Both the position numbers and the translations under genes were made by a program. From NCBI GenBank assembly GCA_964503145.1, contig CAZCYV010000016.1:1-64000 (forward strand): a stretch of DNA of 64,000 nucleotides, given 5' to 3'. Numbering within the stretch: the stretch's first letter is position 1; each line of letters begins with the position of its first letter. Below are positions 39,692 through 47,940 of this stretch, in pieces. The DNA comes from RBG-16-57-11 sp964503145. Its GTDB lineage: Bacteria > Chloroflexota > Anaerolineae > Anaerolineales > UBA4823. The notes under the pieces were generated by a model. It was not told where the DNA came from, searched no databases, and was given only the letters and a program-made list of their open reading frames with translations.

Positions 39692-40045
39692 ATGGACGAA
39701 ACTACTCCCCTCGGCAGCATCCACGTCTCTCCACGAGCCATTGCCAGCATCGCCTATCACGCGGCGCTACAATCCTATGGCGTCGTTGGGCTGGCCTCGA
39801 AAAATCTGATGGAAGGCTTGGCGCATGTCCTGGTGAAAGACCCCACGAAAGGCGTTGAAGTACAGTATGACGGGCAGAACATCAAGATCGATCTGTATGT
39901 GATCATCGAATACGGCACGCGGATCAAGTCGGTAGCCACCAGCGTCAGCAACACGGTTCGCTTTCAGGTCGAAAAAGCTCTTGGGATGCCCATTCAAGAG
40001 GTCAATGTGCACGTGCGAGGCTTGCGCATCAGCAACTATGATTGA
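39692..40045 (+). CDS. Asp23/Gls24 family envelope stress protein
   Basis: A 117-residue protein of the Asp23/Gls24 (YloU) family. GSIHVSPRAIASIAYHAALQ, the NLMEG segment, VDLYVIIEYGTRIK-like strands and the C-terminal VEKALGMPIQEVNVHVRGL are diagnostic. It is small and cytosolic; in Gram-positives such proteins associate with the membrane and influence envelope or fatty-acid functions. The neighbouring fakA gene is a conserved association. AGAGGAACC precedes the ATG. Confidence 0.9.
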   Translation: MDETTPLGSIHVSPRAIASIAYHAALQSYGVVGLASKNLMEGLAHVLVKDPTKGVEVQYDGQNIKIDLYVIIEYGTRIKSVATSVSNTVRFQVEKALGMPIQEVNVHVRGLRISNYD

Positions 40046-40108
40046 GGTGGGTGCAAACTCGCTGCGTTCGACTGTGCTATCTTCGTCTGTTGAGGAGTTT
40101 ATCGATTA

Positions 40109-41788
40109 ATGTTATCTAATCCAATGCCCGTAACCAAACCCGACCTCCCGCCCAAAAAATCGATCGATGGTCAGGTATTTAAACGCCTGGTCGAAGCCAG
40201 CTTGACCTGGCTGCGAACCAATCAACAAATTGTGAACGCCCTGAACGTCTTTCCGGTGCCGGACGGGGATACGGGCACGAATATGCTGCTCACGATGCAA
40301 GCCGCCTACGATGAGATTGCCGACTCCGCCGAACATAACTTCGGCAAAATGGTGCATGCGGTCGCGCACGGCGCGCTGATGGGCGCGCGAGGCAACTCCG
40401 GGGTGATCCTTTCTCAACTCTGGCGAGGCTTCGCGCGCGCCGTGGACAATAAACCTACCCTCGACGTACCCACTATGGTGCAGGCTTTTGCAGTGGCGCG
40501 GGACACCGCCTATAAGGGCGTCGTTCGCCCGGTCGAGGGAACCATCCTGACCGTAGCCAAGGATGTGGCAGCGGCGGCCGAGGCAGCCCAGTCGGCCACG
40601 GACGATCCAGGCGCTTTGTTGGAAATCCTGGTCAGCGCCGCCGATTCATCGGTGCAGCGCACGCCCGAACTGCTGCCGGTGCTCAAGGAAGCCGGCGTAG
40701 TCGACGCGGGGGGCAAAGGTTTATTCTTTATTCTTGAGGGTATGCTACGCTTCAGCAAAGGACAACCCCTGGATACCGCCGCTGCAGCTGTCATGCCGCT
40801 CTCCGAAATGGTGCTGGAGAACACTATGGAAGCCATTGAGCCCGGCCAGGATTACGAGGTCATCGTGGACTTCCGCCCCCATGAGCCGCTCGAATTGCCC
40901 ACCTTCTACAGCGAACTGGAACAGATGGGCACTTCGATACAGGTGGGCGAGGGCGATGGGATGTATCGCCTGCATATCCACGTGCCCACAGAAAAGCTTT
41001 ACACGCCGATCGATTACACCCGCTCGCTGGGCGTCATCACCAAAGTCGCGATCGAAAACCTGATCGATCAAATGGATCAGAAAAGGGACTATTGCGATGA
41101 GACTCGGCCCAGCCTGGCGCCCCTGGAACCCGGACAGATTGCAGTAATCGCTGTATCGCCCGGCGCCGGCATATCCCGGGTCTTCGCCAGCCTGGGCGCG
41201 GCTGGCATCGTCGAAGGCGGCCAGACGATGAACCCCAGCACCCAGGAAATCATCCACGCCTTCGAGAACCTGCCCACCGATAAGATCATCGTGCTGCCGA
41301 ATAACAAGAACATCATTCTGACCGCTCGTGCTGCCGCAGAGTTGACCGTGAAAAAGGTAGCCGTGATCCCCAGCCGTTCTGTCCCCCAAGGCCTGGCGGC
41401 GATGATGCGCCTGGTTCCGGATGGTGATTTCGACAGCGTGGTGGCAGAGATGAACGCTGCGCTGGACGATGTCGAGACCGGCGAGATCACCATCGCCACG
41501 CGCAGCGTCGAGATCGATGGTGTGCAGGTTCAGGAAGGCCAGGTCATCGCCTTGCTCAACGGAAAGCTTGTGCTGGCTGCTTCGAGCCTGGAAGAGGCCT
41601 GCCTGGGTTTGCTGGCCAAAGCGCACGCCGATCATTTCGAGTTGATCACCATGTTCTATGGAGACAACATCCCCAAGGCCGAAGTGTTTCGCATTGCCGA
41701 TAAGGTGCGTGCGATGTATCCTGCCCAAGAAGTCGAGGTTCAAGAAGGCTGCCAACCGCATTATCCATTCATCATTGCCATCGAATAA
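40109..41788 (+). CDS. fakA: Fatty-acid kinase catalytic subunit FakA (DAK2 domain)
   Basis: A 559-residue kinase. The N-terminal DhaL-like ATP domain shows VNALNVFPVPDGDTGTNMLL and LMGARGNSGVILSQLWRGF, with EGTILTVAKDVA and GVVDAGGKGLFFILEG. Middle and C-terminal FakA domains follow (VLPNNKNIILTARAAAE, VIPSRSVPQGLAAM). FakA phosphorylates fatty acids bound to FakB, feeding exogenous acyl chains into lipid synthesis. FakB is the next gene. Length is typical (about 550). GAGGAG lies upstream of the ATG. Confidence 0.92.
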   Translation: MLSNPMPVTKPDLPPKKSIDGQVFKRLVEASLTWLRTNQQIVNALNVFPVPDGDTGTNMLLTMQAAYDEIADSAEHNFGKMVHAVAHGALMGARGNSGVILSQLWRGFARAVDNKPTLDVPTMVQAFAVARDTAYKGVVRPVEGTILTVAKDVAAAAEAAQSATDDPGALLEILVSAADSSVQRTPELLPVLKEAGVVDAGGKGLFFILEGMLRFSKGQPLDTAAAAVMPLSEMVLENTMEAIEPGQDYEVIVDFRPHEPLELPTFYSELEQMGTSIQVGEGDGMYRLHIHVPTEKLYTPIDYTRSLGVITKVAIENLIDQMDQKRDYCDETRPSLAPLEPGQIAVIAVSPGAGISRVFASLGAAGIVEGGQTMNPSTQEIIHAFENLPTDKIIVLPNNKNIILTARAAAELTVKKVAVIPSRSVPQGLAAMMRLVPDGDFDSVVAEMNAALDDVETGEITIATRSVEIDGVQVQEGQVIALLNGKLVLAASSLEEACLGLLAKAHADHFELITMFYGDNIPKAEVFRIADKVRAMYPAQEVEVQEGCQPHYPFIIAIE

Positions 41789-41844
41789 GCTTCCCTGGCG
41801 TCAATTGGAGTGCCAGGGCATAGCGAATAAACCGGGGTGTTGCA

Positions 41845-42678
41845 ATGAACATTGCCCTTGTCACTGATAGTACTGCCGATCTTCCATCCGCTTTAACCGA
41901 GCAGTATCAGATTCATGTGGTGCCAAACCTGATCGTCATCGATGGGCAGACGCTGGTGGATGGCAAAGATATTTCGCGGGATGAGTTCTATCAGCGCCTG
42001 CCAGAGATGAAAACACCGCCAACCACCGGCACCGCTTCTTCCGGCGCTTACCAGCAACTCTATCAGGATTTGCTCGAGCAAGGCGCCGATCACATCGTGT
42101 CTATCCATGCCTCCAGCCAGCTAAGCGGCATTTACAACGCCGCGCATACAGCCGCTCAGGAGTTCCATGAGCGCGTGCATGTCCAAGACAGCCAGAACGT
42201 GTCTATGGGCCTGGGTTTTCAGGTGTTGGCCGCTGCCGAAGCCATTGCGCGCCGCGCTTCGCTCAGTGAGATCCTGGCCTTGCTGGCAGAAATACGCGCC
42301 AAGATTCGCCTGATCGCCATGCTGGATACCCTGGAATATGTGCGGCGCAGCGGCAGAGTCTCTTGGGCGCGAGCGCGCATCGGAAACCTGCTGCAGGTGA
42401 AGCCATTCATTCAGGTCGTCGAGGGAGGCAAGGTGATCAGCCTGGGGGAGACGCGCACACGCAGCAAAGGCATCGCCCGCTTGAAGGAGCTACTGCACAG
42501 CTTGGGCGAATTGGAACGCCTGGCCATTTTGCACACCAGCGCGCACGCCGACGCCCGGCAATTCCTGGCGGATCTAAAAATCAACTTGTCTACCGAACCG
42601 TTGATCGTCAATGTGACCACAGTAATCGGCGCCCACGTCGGCCCAAATGGCCTCGGATTTGCTGCGGTGCTGAAATAA
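41845..42678 (+). CDS. fakB: DegV family fatty-acid-binding protein (FakB)
   Basis: A 277-residue DegV-fold protein. ALVTDSTADLP is the N-terminal signature. TTGTASSGAYQQLYQDLLEQG and IHASSQLSGIYNAAHTAA form the fatty-acid head-group site, and the C-terminal LAILHTSAHADA and THVGPNGLG-like GAHVGPNGLGFA are conserved. It presents fatty acids to FakA for phosphorylation. Immediate linkage to fakA (56 nt) supports the pairing. Chain specificity cannot be read. Confidence 0.92.
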   Translation: MNIALVTDSTADLPSALTEQYQIHVVPNLIVIDGQTLVDGKDISRDEFYQRLPEMKTPPTTGTASSGAYQQLYQDLLEQGADHIVSIHASSQLSGIYNAAHTAAQEFHERVHVQDSQNVSMGLGFQVLAAAEAIARRASLSEILALLAEIRAKIRLIAMLDTLEYVRRSGRVSWARARIGNLLQVKPFIQVVEGGKVISLGETRTRSKGIARLKELLHSLGELERLAILHTSAHADARQFLADLKINLSTEPLIVNVTTVIGAHVGPNGLGFAAVLK

Positions 42679-42694
42679 GGGGAGCAACGGCTGG

Positions 42695-42700
42695 TAAAAT
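42695..42700 (+). promoter_or_regulatory. Extended -10 promoter immediately ahead of recG
   Basis: CTGGTAAAAT with TAAAAT at 42695-42700, ending 9 nt before the ATG at 42710. Transcription would begin within about two nucleotides of the start codon; no ribosome site is present. Confidence 0.5.
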
Positions 42701-42709
42701 ATAACCACA

Positions 42710-45265
42710 ATGAAGCCATCGATACAAAAATTACAGAAATTTTTCAAACTGGAAGCAGAACGCGGCTACGATAACCATGCCGTTCTGGGGGGGTTGGAGC
42801 GCATTCTGGAGTTATGGGTGCCCGAAGCGCGCCAGGATGGCGTCCCAGAAGAGTTGATCCAGGTGATCATCGCTCGCCTCCGGGATTACGCTCGGCTGAC
42901 CGAAAAATCCCGCGCCGAAAGCTTGCAAGGGTTGTGGCGACGCATTCAGCGCAGCGAGTCTGGCCAGCCAATAGACACGACCTTCGAAGCCGAACCGAGA
43001 CCAGAAGCGCTGGCCGAGCCAGGTGAGGAGCCAGTCGTCTCGGATCTTCCTATCCAGGAAGCGGTTGCAGAAACAACCGAAGCGGCGGCCGCTGAAGCGG
43101 CGCCCCCAGAGCCAGCGGCGCCCACCGGCCTGGAGCCGGAGCCGCCCCCGGTGGAGCCAGAGGCCCTGAACGCTCCGCTCACGGTGGTACAGGGCATCGG
43201 GCCACGCACTGCGCAGACCCTCTCGCGGCTTGGGCTGCAAACTCTGCGCGATCTGCTGTACTATTTTCCGCGCCGCTACGATGACTACACCAAACTCAAG
43301 CCAATTAACCGCCTGGCTTACGGCGAGGAAGTCACGGTGATTGGCACGGTTCAAAGCGTCAACACGCGTGCATTGCACGGGGGCAAGCTTCAGCGCGTGG
43401 AGGCCGTTGTCTCGGACGGCACCGGCTCGCTGCGGGTTAGCTGGTTCAATCAGGTCTGGATTGCCCGGCGTTTGAACCCAGGGATGCAGATTTCGCTCTC
43501 CGGTAAAGTCTCCCAATACCTGGGGCGCCCGGTGATGGACAACCCCACCTGGGAGCCATTGGAACAGCAGCAACTCAGCACCAACCGTATCGTGCCCGTC
43601 TATCCCCTGACGGCCCAGCTCACCCAGCGCTGGCTGCGCCGCCTGACCCACCAAACTGTCACTTATTGGGCGCCACGCCTGCCAGACCCCTTACCGGCGG
43701 ACCTGCGTCGCGCAGCGGAAATCGTCGATCTGCGCACTGCCCTCCTGCAGGCGCATTTTCCAGATTCTTGGGAGCAGTTAAAAGCCGCCCAGGAGCGCCT
43801 GGCCTTCGATGAGATCTTCTTGCTCCAACTCGGGGTGCTGGCTCAGCGCCGCGCCTGGCTGGACCGCGCCGCGCGCGTGTTCTCCGTCGAGGAGGAATGG
43901 CTGGAAGAGCAGTTTCGTCGGCTGCCATTTGCGCTCACTGGCGCTCAGCAAAAAGCGATCGACGACGTGCGGCGCGATCTGGCCTCGGGGCGGCCCATGA
44001 ACCGGCTGATCCAGGGAGACGTAGGCTCTGGCAAGACCGTCGTCGCCGCCCTGGCAGTCGCCATGGTCGCCCGCGAGGGCGCGCAGGCCGCCCTGATGGC
44101 GCCAACCAGCATCCTGGCTGAACAGCACTACAAGAATATGCTCCGTCTCCTGGCGGCCCAACCGCAGCCTGCTGGCGAGGCCCTTCTTCAGGAGAGCCCC
44201 ACTGCTGTGCTGGAAGAAAGCCAGATTCGGCTGATGATCGGCGCGACGCCGGAGGCCGAAAAACGCCAGATTCGCGCCGGCCTGGAAGATGGATCGATCA
44301 AACTGGTGGTGGGCACTCACGCCCTGATCGAAGACCCGGTGACCTTTGCAGATCTTGAACTGGTGATCGTGGATGAGCAGCACCGTTTTGGGGTCGAGCA
44401 GCGCGCCGCCTTGCGGGCAAAAGGCGCCAGCCCGCACCTGCTGGTGATGACCGCTACGCCCATCCCCCGTTCTCTGGCCCTCACCATCTACGGCGACCTG
44501 GATTTAACGATCATCGATGAGATGCCCCCTGGCCGCCAGCCCGTGAGCACCTACGTGTTGATGCCGCGGGAACGCGAGCGCGCCTACCGGCTCATCCGCA
44601 GCCAGGTGGAGCAAGGCCGGCAGGCCTTCATTGTCTATCCGCTGGTGGAAGAAACCGAAAATAGCACCGCCAAAGCTGCCGTGGATGAGCAAGTTCGCTT
44701 GCAAACGGAAATTTTCCCCGACCTAAAGGTTGGATTGCTCCATGGACGCATGCGTCCAGATGAAAAAGACCAGGTGATGAGCGAGTTTCGCAATGGCGAA
44801 TATCACATCCTGGTATCCACAACGGTGATCGAAGTCGGCGTGGATATCCCAAACGCTTCCGTCATGCTGGTCGAAGGCGCTAACCGCTTTGGACTGGCAC
44901 AACTGCATCAGTTGCGCGGACGTGTGGGGCGTGGAGCGGACAAATCCTTCTGCCTGCTGATCCCGGATAAGGCAGACGAAGCCGAAAACGAACGCCTGCA
45001 GGTGATGGCCTCCACCAACGATGGATTCGTCCTGGCGGAGAAAGACCTGGAACAACGTGGCCCGGGGCAGTTCCTGGGCACACGCCAGGCCGGGTACACC
45101 GATCTGCAATTTGCCAGCCTGAGCGACATTCGCTTGATCGAAAAAGCGCGCCGTTTTTCACAGGCGCTCTTTGAAAAAGACCCGGGCTTGAAACTCCCCG
45201 AGCACCAACTCCTGGCGCAGGCATACCGGCGCGCCTGGGGCGGCGCGCAAGGCGAGATCAGCTAG
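42710..45265 (+). CDS. recG: ATP-dependent DNA helicase RecG with N-terminal extension
   Basis: An 851-residue branch-migration helicase that reverses stalled forks and processes Holliday junctions. The wedge (OB) domain has VVQGIGPRTAQTLSRLGLQT and YYFPRRYDDYTKL. Helicase motifs: GDVGSGKTVVAALA (Walker A), VDEQHRFGVEQR (DEQH), TATPIPRSLALT, QLHQLRGRVGRG. Typical RecG is about 680-780 residues; here the first 90 form an extra helical domain (QKFFKLEAERGYDNHAVLGG), joined by an acidic Ala/Pro/Glu-rich linker (residues 95-155). Likely expressed from its own promoter with almost no leader. Confidence 0.95.
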   Translation: MKPSIQKLQKFFKLEAERGYDNHAVLGGLERILELWVPEARQDGVPEELIQVIIARLRDYARLTEKSRAESLQGLWRRIQRSESGQPIDTTFEAEPRPEALAEPGEEPVVSDLPIQEAVAETTEAAAAEAAPPEPAAPTGLEPEPPPVEPEALNAPLTVVQGIGPRTAQTLSRLGLQTLRDLLYYFPRRYDDYTKLKPINRLAYGEEVTVIGTVQSVNTRALHGGKLQRVEAVVSDGTGSLRVSWFNQVWIARRLNPGMQISLSGKVSQYLGRPVMDNPTWEPLEQQQLSTNRIVPVYPLTAQLTQRWLRRLTHQTVTYWAPRLPDPLPADLRRAAEIVDLRTALLQAHFPDSWEQLKAAQERLAFDEIFLLQLGVLAQRRAWLDRAARVFSVEEEWLEEQFRRLPFALTGAQQKAIDDVRRDLASGRPMNRLIQGDVGSGKTVVAALAVAMVAREGAQAALMAPTSILAEQHYKNMLRLLAAQPQPAGEALLQESPTAVLEESQIRLMIGATPEAEKRQIRAGLEDGSIKLVVGTHALIEDPVTFADLELVIVDEQHRFGVEQRAALRAKGASPHLLVMTATPIPRSLALTIYGDLDLTIIDEMPPGRQPVSTYVLMPRERERAYRLIRSQVEQGRQAFIVYPLVEETENSTAKAAVDEQVRLQTEIFPDLKVGLLHGRMRPDEKDQVMSEFRNGEYHILVSTTVIEVGVDIPNASVMLVEGANRFGLAQLHQLRGRVGRGADKSFCLLIPDKADEAENERLQVMASTNDGFVLAEKDLEQRGPGQFLGTRQAGYTDLQFASLSDIRLIEKARRFSQALFEKDPGLKLPEHQLLAQAYRRAWGGAQGEIS

Positions 45266-45298
45266 GTACAAATCCTGCAACCAAGAGGAAAGCATCGT

Positions 45299-45817
45299 AT
45301 GGTACGCGCTGTTTTTCCAGGGACCTTCGATCCGATCCACTATGGCCACATTGACATTGCGCTGCGTGCGGCGCGCTTGTTCGACGAGGTGATCGTCGCC
45401 GTGTATGACAAGCCACTCAAATCGCTACTTTTCACGCCCGAAACCCGCATCGAACTGGTGCGACAATCCTTTGCCGACCAGCCCAAGATCAAGGTCATGG
45501 GTTACAGCGGGCTGACAGTCGAGTTTTGCGCCGCCGTGAATGCTCAGGTCATCGTGCGCGGATTGCGCGTCTTTTCGGATTTCGAGCTGGAGTTTCGCAT
45601 GGCCCTGGCCAACCACCGCCTGGCGCCGCAGATCGAGGTGATGGCTTTGATCACCGCCGAAGAACACACCTTTCTCTCGTCCAGCACCGTGCGCGAGATC
45701 GCCTCTTTGGGCGGCGACGTCCGCAGCATGGTGCCGCCGCATGTCGAAAGAGCGCTGACGCTGCGCTTTCAGGAGCTAGGGGATGGCCACCTGACCAACA
45801 CATCCCTGCGCGATTAA
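45299..45817 (+). CDS. coaD: Phosphopantetheine adenylyltransferase
   Basis: A 172-residue nucleotidyltransferase catalysing the penultimate step of coenzyme A synthesis (4'-phosphopantetheine plus ATP gives dephospho-CoA). The T/HxGH motif is FPGTFDPIHYGHIDIA, with VIVRGLRVFSDFELEFRMAL and the C-terminal TFLSSSTVREIASLGGDV. Length is slightly above the usual 160. It begins 33 nt after recG and is probably in the same transcript. Confidence 0.96.
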   Translation: MVRAVFPGTFDPIHYGHIDIALRAARLFDEVIVAVYDKPLKSLLFTPETRIELVRQSFADQPKIKVMGYSGLTVEFCAAVNAQVIVRGLRVFSDFELEFRMALANHRLAPQIEVMALITAEEHTFLSSSTVREIASLGGDVRSMVPPHVERALTLRFQELGDGHLTNTSLRD

Positions 45818-45851
45818 GCCTGTTGATTGGAATGCAATGCACCATAACGGG

Positions 45852-45880
45852 TTGACGAAAAAGCATTTTGAGTGTAATCT
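45852..45880 (+). promoter_or_regulatory. Promoter ahead of the coiled-coil gene
   Basis: TTGACG (45852-45857), 17-nt spacer, TAATCT (45875-45880), about 38 nt before the ATG at 45919. Confidence 0.55.
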
Positions 45881-45918
45881 AAGAAATCATCCCGAAGTCC
45901 GCCCTGGGGAGGTACCCT

Positions 45919-46380
45919 ATGGACATTCTGCACCTAGTTGACCGCCTTGAAGAGTTGCTCAATCAGAGCCGCCCATTACCCTTCACGCACAACGTGATCG
46001 TCGACGAAGATCGCATGTTGGATATCATCGATCAAATGCGCGTCGCCATCCCAGATGAAGTGAAGAAAGCCCAGCAACTCCTCTCCCAGCGGGATCGGAT
46101 TCTGGCCCAGGCCCAGGAAGAAGCCAATCGCACCCTGGCCATCGCCCGAGAAAAGAGCGAACAATTGCTGGAGCGAGACGCTATCGTGCAGGCGGCTCAG
46201 GCGCGCGCCGAGCAGTTGATCAACCAGGCGCGTCTGGACGCAGAAAGAGAGCGTCGTGACGCTGACCAGTATGTAATCGACCAGCTTTCGCGCCTGGAAA
46301 TCGAGCTTGAGCGCGCCCTGACGCAGGTGCGCAACGGCATTCACACCTTGCAGCGCGAACCTGTACAACCCGAAGTCTAA
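45919..46380 (+). CDS. Coiled-coil protein resembling ATP synthase subunit b/H
   Basis: A 153-residue, soluble, almost entirely helical protein. After an N-terminal segment (MDILHLVDRLEELLNQSRP) a long coiled coil runs through QLLSQRDRILAQAQEEANRT and ERDAIVQAAQARAEQLINQA with Ala/Glu/Gln heptads like the stalk subunits of rotary ATPases. No membrane anchor and no ATP synthase genes are nearby, so it is not an ATPase subunit. Similar proteins are often found beside coaD in Chloroflexota and other phyla, with unknown function. GAGG lies ahead of the ATG. Confidence 0.6.
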   Translation: MDILHLVDRLEELLNQSRPLPFTHNVIVDEDRMLDIIDQMRVAIPDEVKKAQQLLSQRDRILAQAQEEANRTLAIAREKSEQLLERDAIVQAAQARAEQLINQARLDAERERRDADQYVIDQLSRLEIELERALTQVRNGIHTLQREPVQPEV

Positions 46381-46472
46381 GCGCATCTTGAGCGCAATCC
46401 GGCGGCAGGAATGAGTTGGCCACTCCCTTGGTCAGATATTCAGCCTGCCCAGGGTTGATCTTGGAGGACAGG

Positions 46473-46742
46473 ATGAGCAGTCTCAAAATACAGTTCGAAA
46501 AAGCCGCCCAAGAGGTGCAAAAACTGCCCAGAAAACCCGATAACGACACGCTGCTTCGTTTATACGCTCTGTACAAGCAGGCGACCGTTGGAGACGTCTC
46601 TGGCAGGCGACCAGGTATCCTGGATATGGTGGGGCAAGCAAAATATGACGCCTGGGCGAAAGTGAAGGGCCAATCGAGAGATGAGGCGATGCAAGCATAC
46701 ATCGACCTGGTCTCTCAGCTCAAAGGCTCGGTTTCCGGATAG
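46473..46742 (+). CDS. Acyl-CoA-binding protein
   Basis: An 89-residue protein matching the ACBP fold along its whole length: FEKAAQEVQKLPRKPDNDTL, LYALYKQATVGDV, RPGILDMVGQAKYDAWAKVK and EAMQAYIDLVSQL. Tyr and Lys residues that bind the CoA phosphate are in YALYKQ and AKYDAW. ACBPs carry long-chain acyl-CoA in the cytosol; they are widespread in eukaryotes and found in a minority of bacteria. Its proximity to fakA/fakB and coaD suggests a role in acyl-chain handling. The ATG at 46473 follows GGAGGACAGG. Confidence 0.92.
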   Translation: MSSLKIQFEKAAQEVQKLPRKPDNDTLLRLYALYKQATVGDVSGRRPGILDMVGQAKYDAWAKVKGQSRDEAMQAYIDLVSQLKGSVSG

Positions 46743-46860
46743 CTCCTCCGCACCGCTTTTGATCTCTGCAAGGATGATCGTGGGCGTAGCCACCTCACAG
46801 GTTTGCTCAATTTTGCTCAATATCGATTGGTTCATTCACCTGAAGTATGCGCTACGTTCC

Positions 46861-47940
46861 TCAACGGTGTGGGCTTTCCAGTGATGCATCCTCTCTTCCC
46901 ATCAATTCCCGTAACCCATCAACCAGGACCCTCACGGAGGCGCGATACTCGGTAATCGAGAGATGCTCATCCGGGGTATGGTCGAGGGTCGAATCTCCTG
47001 GCCCATAGACCAACGCCGGACACCCCCAAATCGGCGCCAGGATATTCAGGTCTGAAGTTCCAGTTTTATTGACAAAGGCGGGTGTGCCGCCCTGGGCGCG
47101 TATCGCCCTCAGAAATGCGCGCACCAGCGGGCTGTTCTTTTCGCTTTGGTATGCGCCAAGCGCTTCGCCGAGGGGCATTATTCTCGTGTCAGGAAGCAAT
47201 GAAGCCAATTGACGATACCATGCTGTTGGGGAGAGTTCGACCGGCAATCGCGCCATGAGATTCAATTTTGCCCACTGCACGAATCCATCCTGACCGGAGG
47301 CCATACTTCGTAAGCTGACCAGGACGCTTTCAAATTTGCGCTGGCGCCTCTCGTTGTACCCTTTCGCCCAATCCTGGATTTTCGACCAGGCATGCACCGC
47401 CTGTTCGCAGGCGGTTTCCTGGCCGCTGGCTGGGTGCGCCTGAGGGCGCTCAAACGCCAGCTCCGCCCAGGCGCTTCCCATATACCCCAACCCCAGCCGG
47501 TTCCAGCCGCAGGGCTCGCCGAAGATGGCGAATACCGGTTGATAACATCCAGCAATGTGGCGCGCCCCGGGCGAATCGGCCTCCTCGCCCACAGCCCCAA
47601 TCACAACGATTTGCCAATCGGCTGCGGGTTCAACCTGAGCGGCGGCGTCCGTAAATGCTGCCAGCGGACCCTTAGCATCTACCGTTCCCCTCCCGTACAG
47701 ATGATCGTTTTCGATGTGGATTGCGATTTCTCCAGGCACCGTGTCGATATGCCCGACGAGCAGAATTTGTTTCGCGCCGTTGCCTTTGATGCCGACCGGA
47801 TTTCCCGCGCCGTCCAAAAAGGTCTGCTCGTACCCCAGCGCGGTCATCCTGTTCACCAACCATCTGGCGGCTTCGCCTTCGGAGCCGGAAGGGCTATAGC
47901 GTTGAATAAGCCCTAACAAAGTATCCAGATCAGAGTCCAT
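46861..47940 (-). CDS. lysK: [LysW]-lysine/ornithine hydrolase LysK
   Basis: A 359-residue zinc peptidase of the M20 family that releases the finished amino acid (lysine or ornithine) from the carrier protein LysW. Metal-site motifs: LLVGHIDTVPG (His/Asp), GRGTVDAKGPLAAF (bridging Asp) and GAVGEEADSPGARH (catalytic and metal Glu). The C-terminal KTGTSDLNILAP and YGPGDSTLDHTPDEHL complete the site. ATG at 47940 overlaps lysJ by 11 nt; a TTG at 47946 is an alternative. Last gene of the lysW operon. Confidence 0.9.
   Translation of the reverse strand: MDSDLDTLLGLIQRYSPSGSEGEAARWLVNRMTALGYEQTFLDGAGNPVGIKGNGAKQILLVGHIDTVPGEIAIHIENDHLYGRGTVDAKGPLAAFTDAAAQVEPAADWQIVVIGAVGEEADSPGARHIAGCYQPVFAIFGEPCGWNRLGLGYMGSAWAELAFERPQAHPASGQETACEQAVHAWSKIQDWAKGYNERRQRKFESVLVSLRSMASGQDGFVQWAKLNLMARLPVELSPTAWYRQLASLLPDTRIMPLGEALGAYQSEKNSPLVRAFLRAIRAQGGTPAFVNKTGTSDLNILAPIWGCPALVYGPGDSTLDHTPDEHLSITEYRASVRVLVDGLRELMGREDASLESPHR

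Noticed and set aside
46743..46860. Tandem TTTGCTCAAT sequence between the ACBP gene and lysK as a regulatory repeat
   Set aside because: Only two short copies in AT-rich intergenic DNA; chance is a sufficient explanation.
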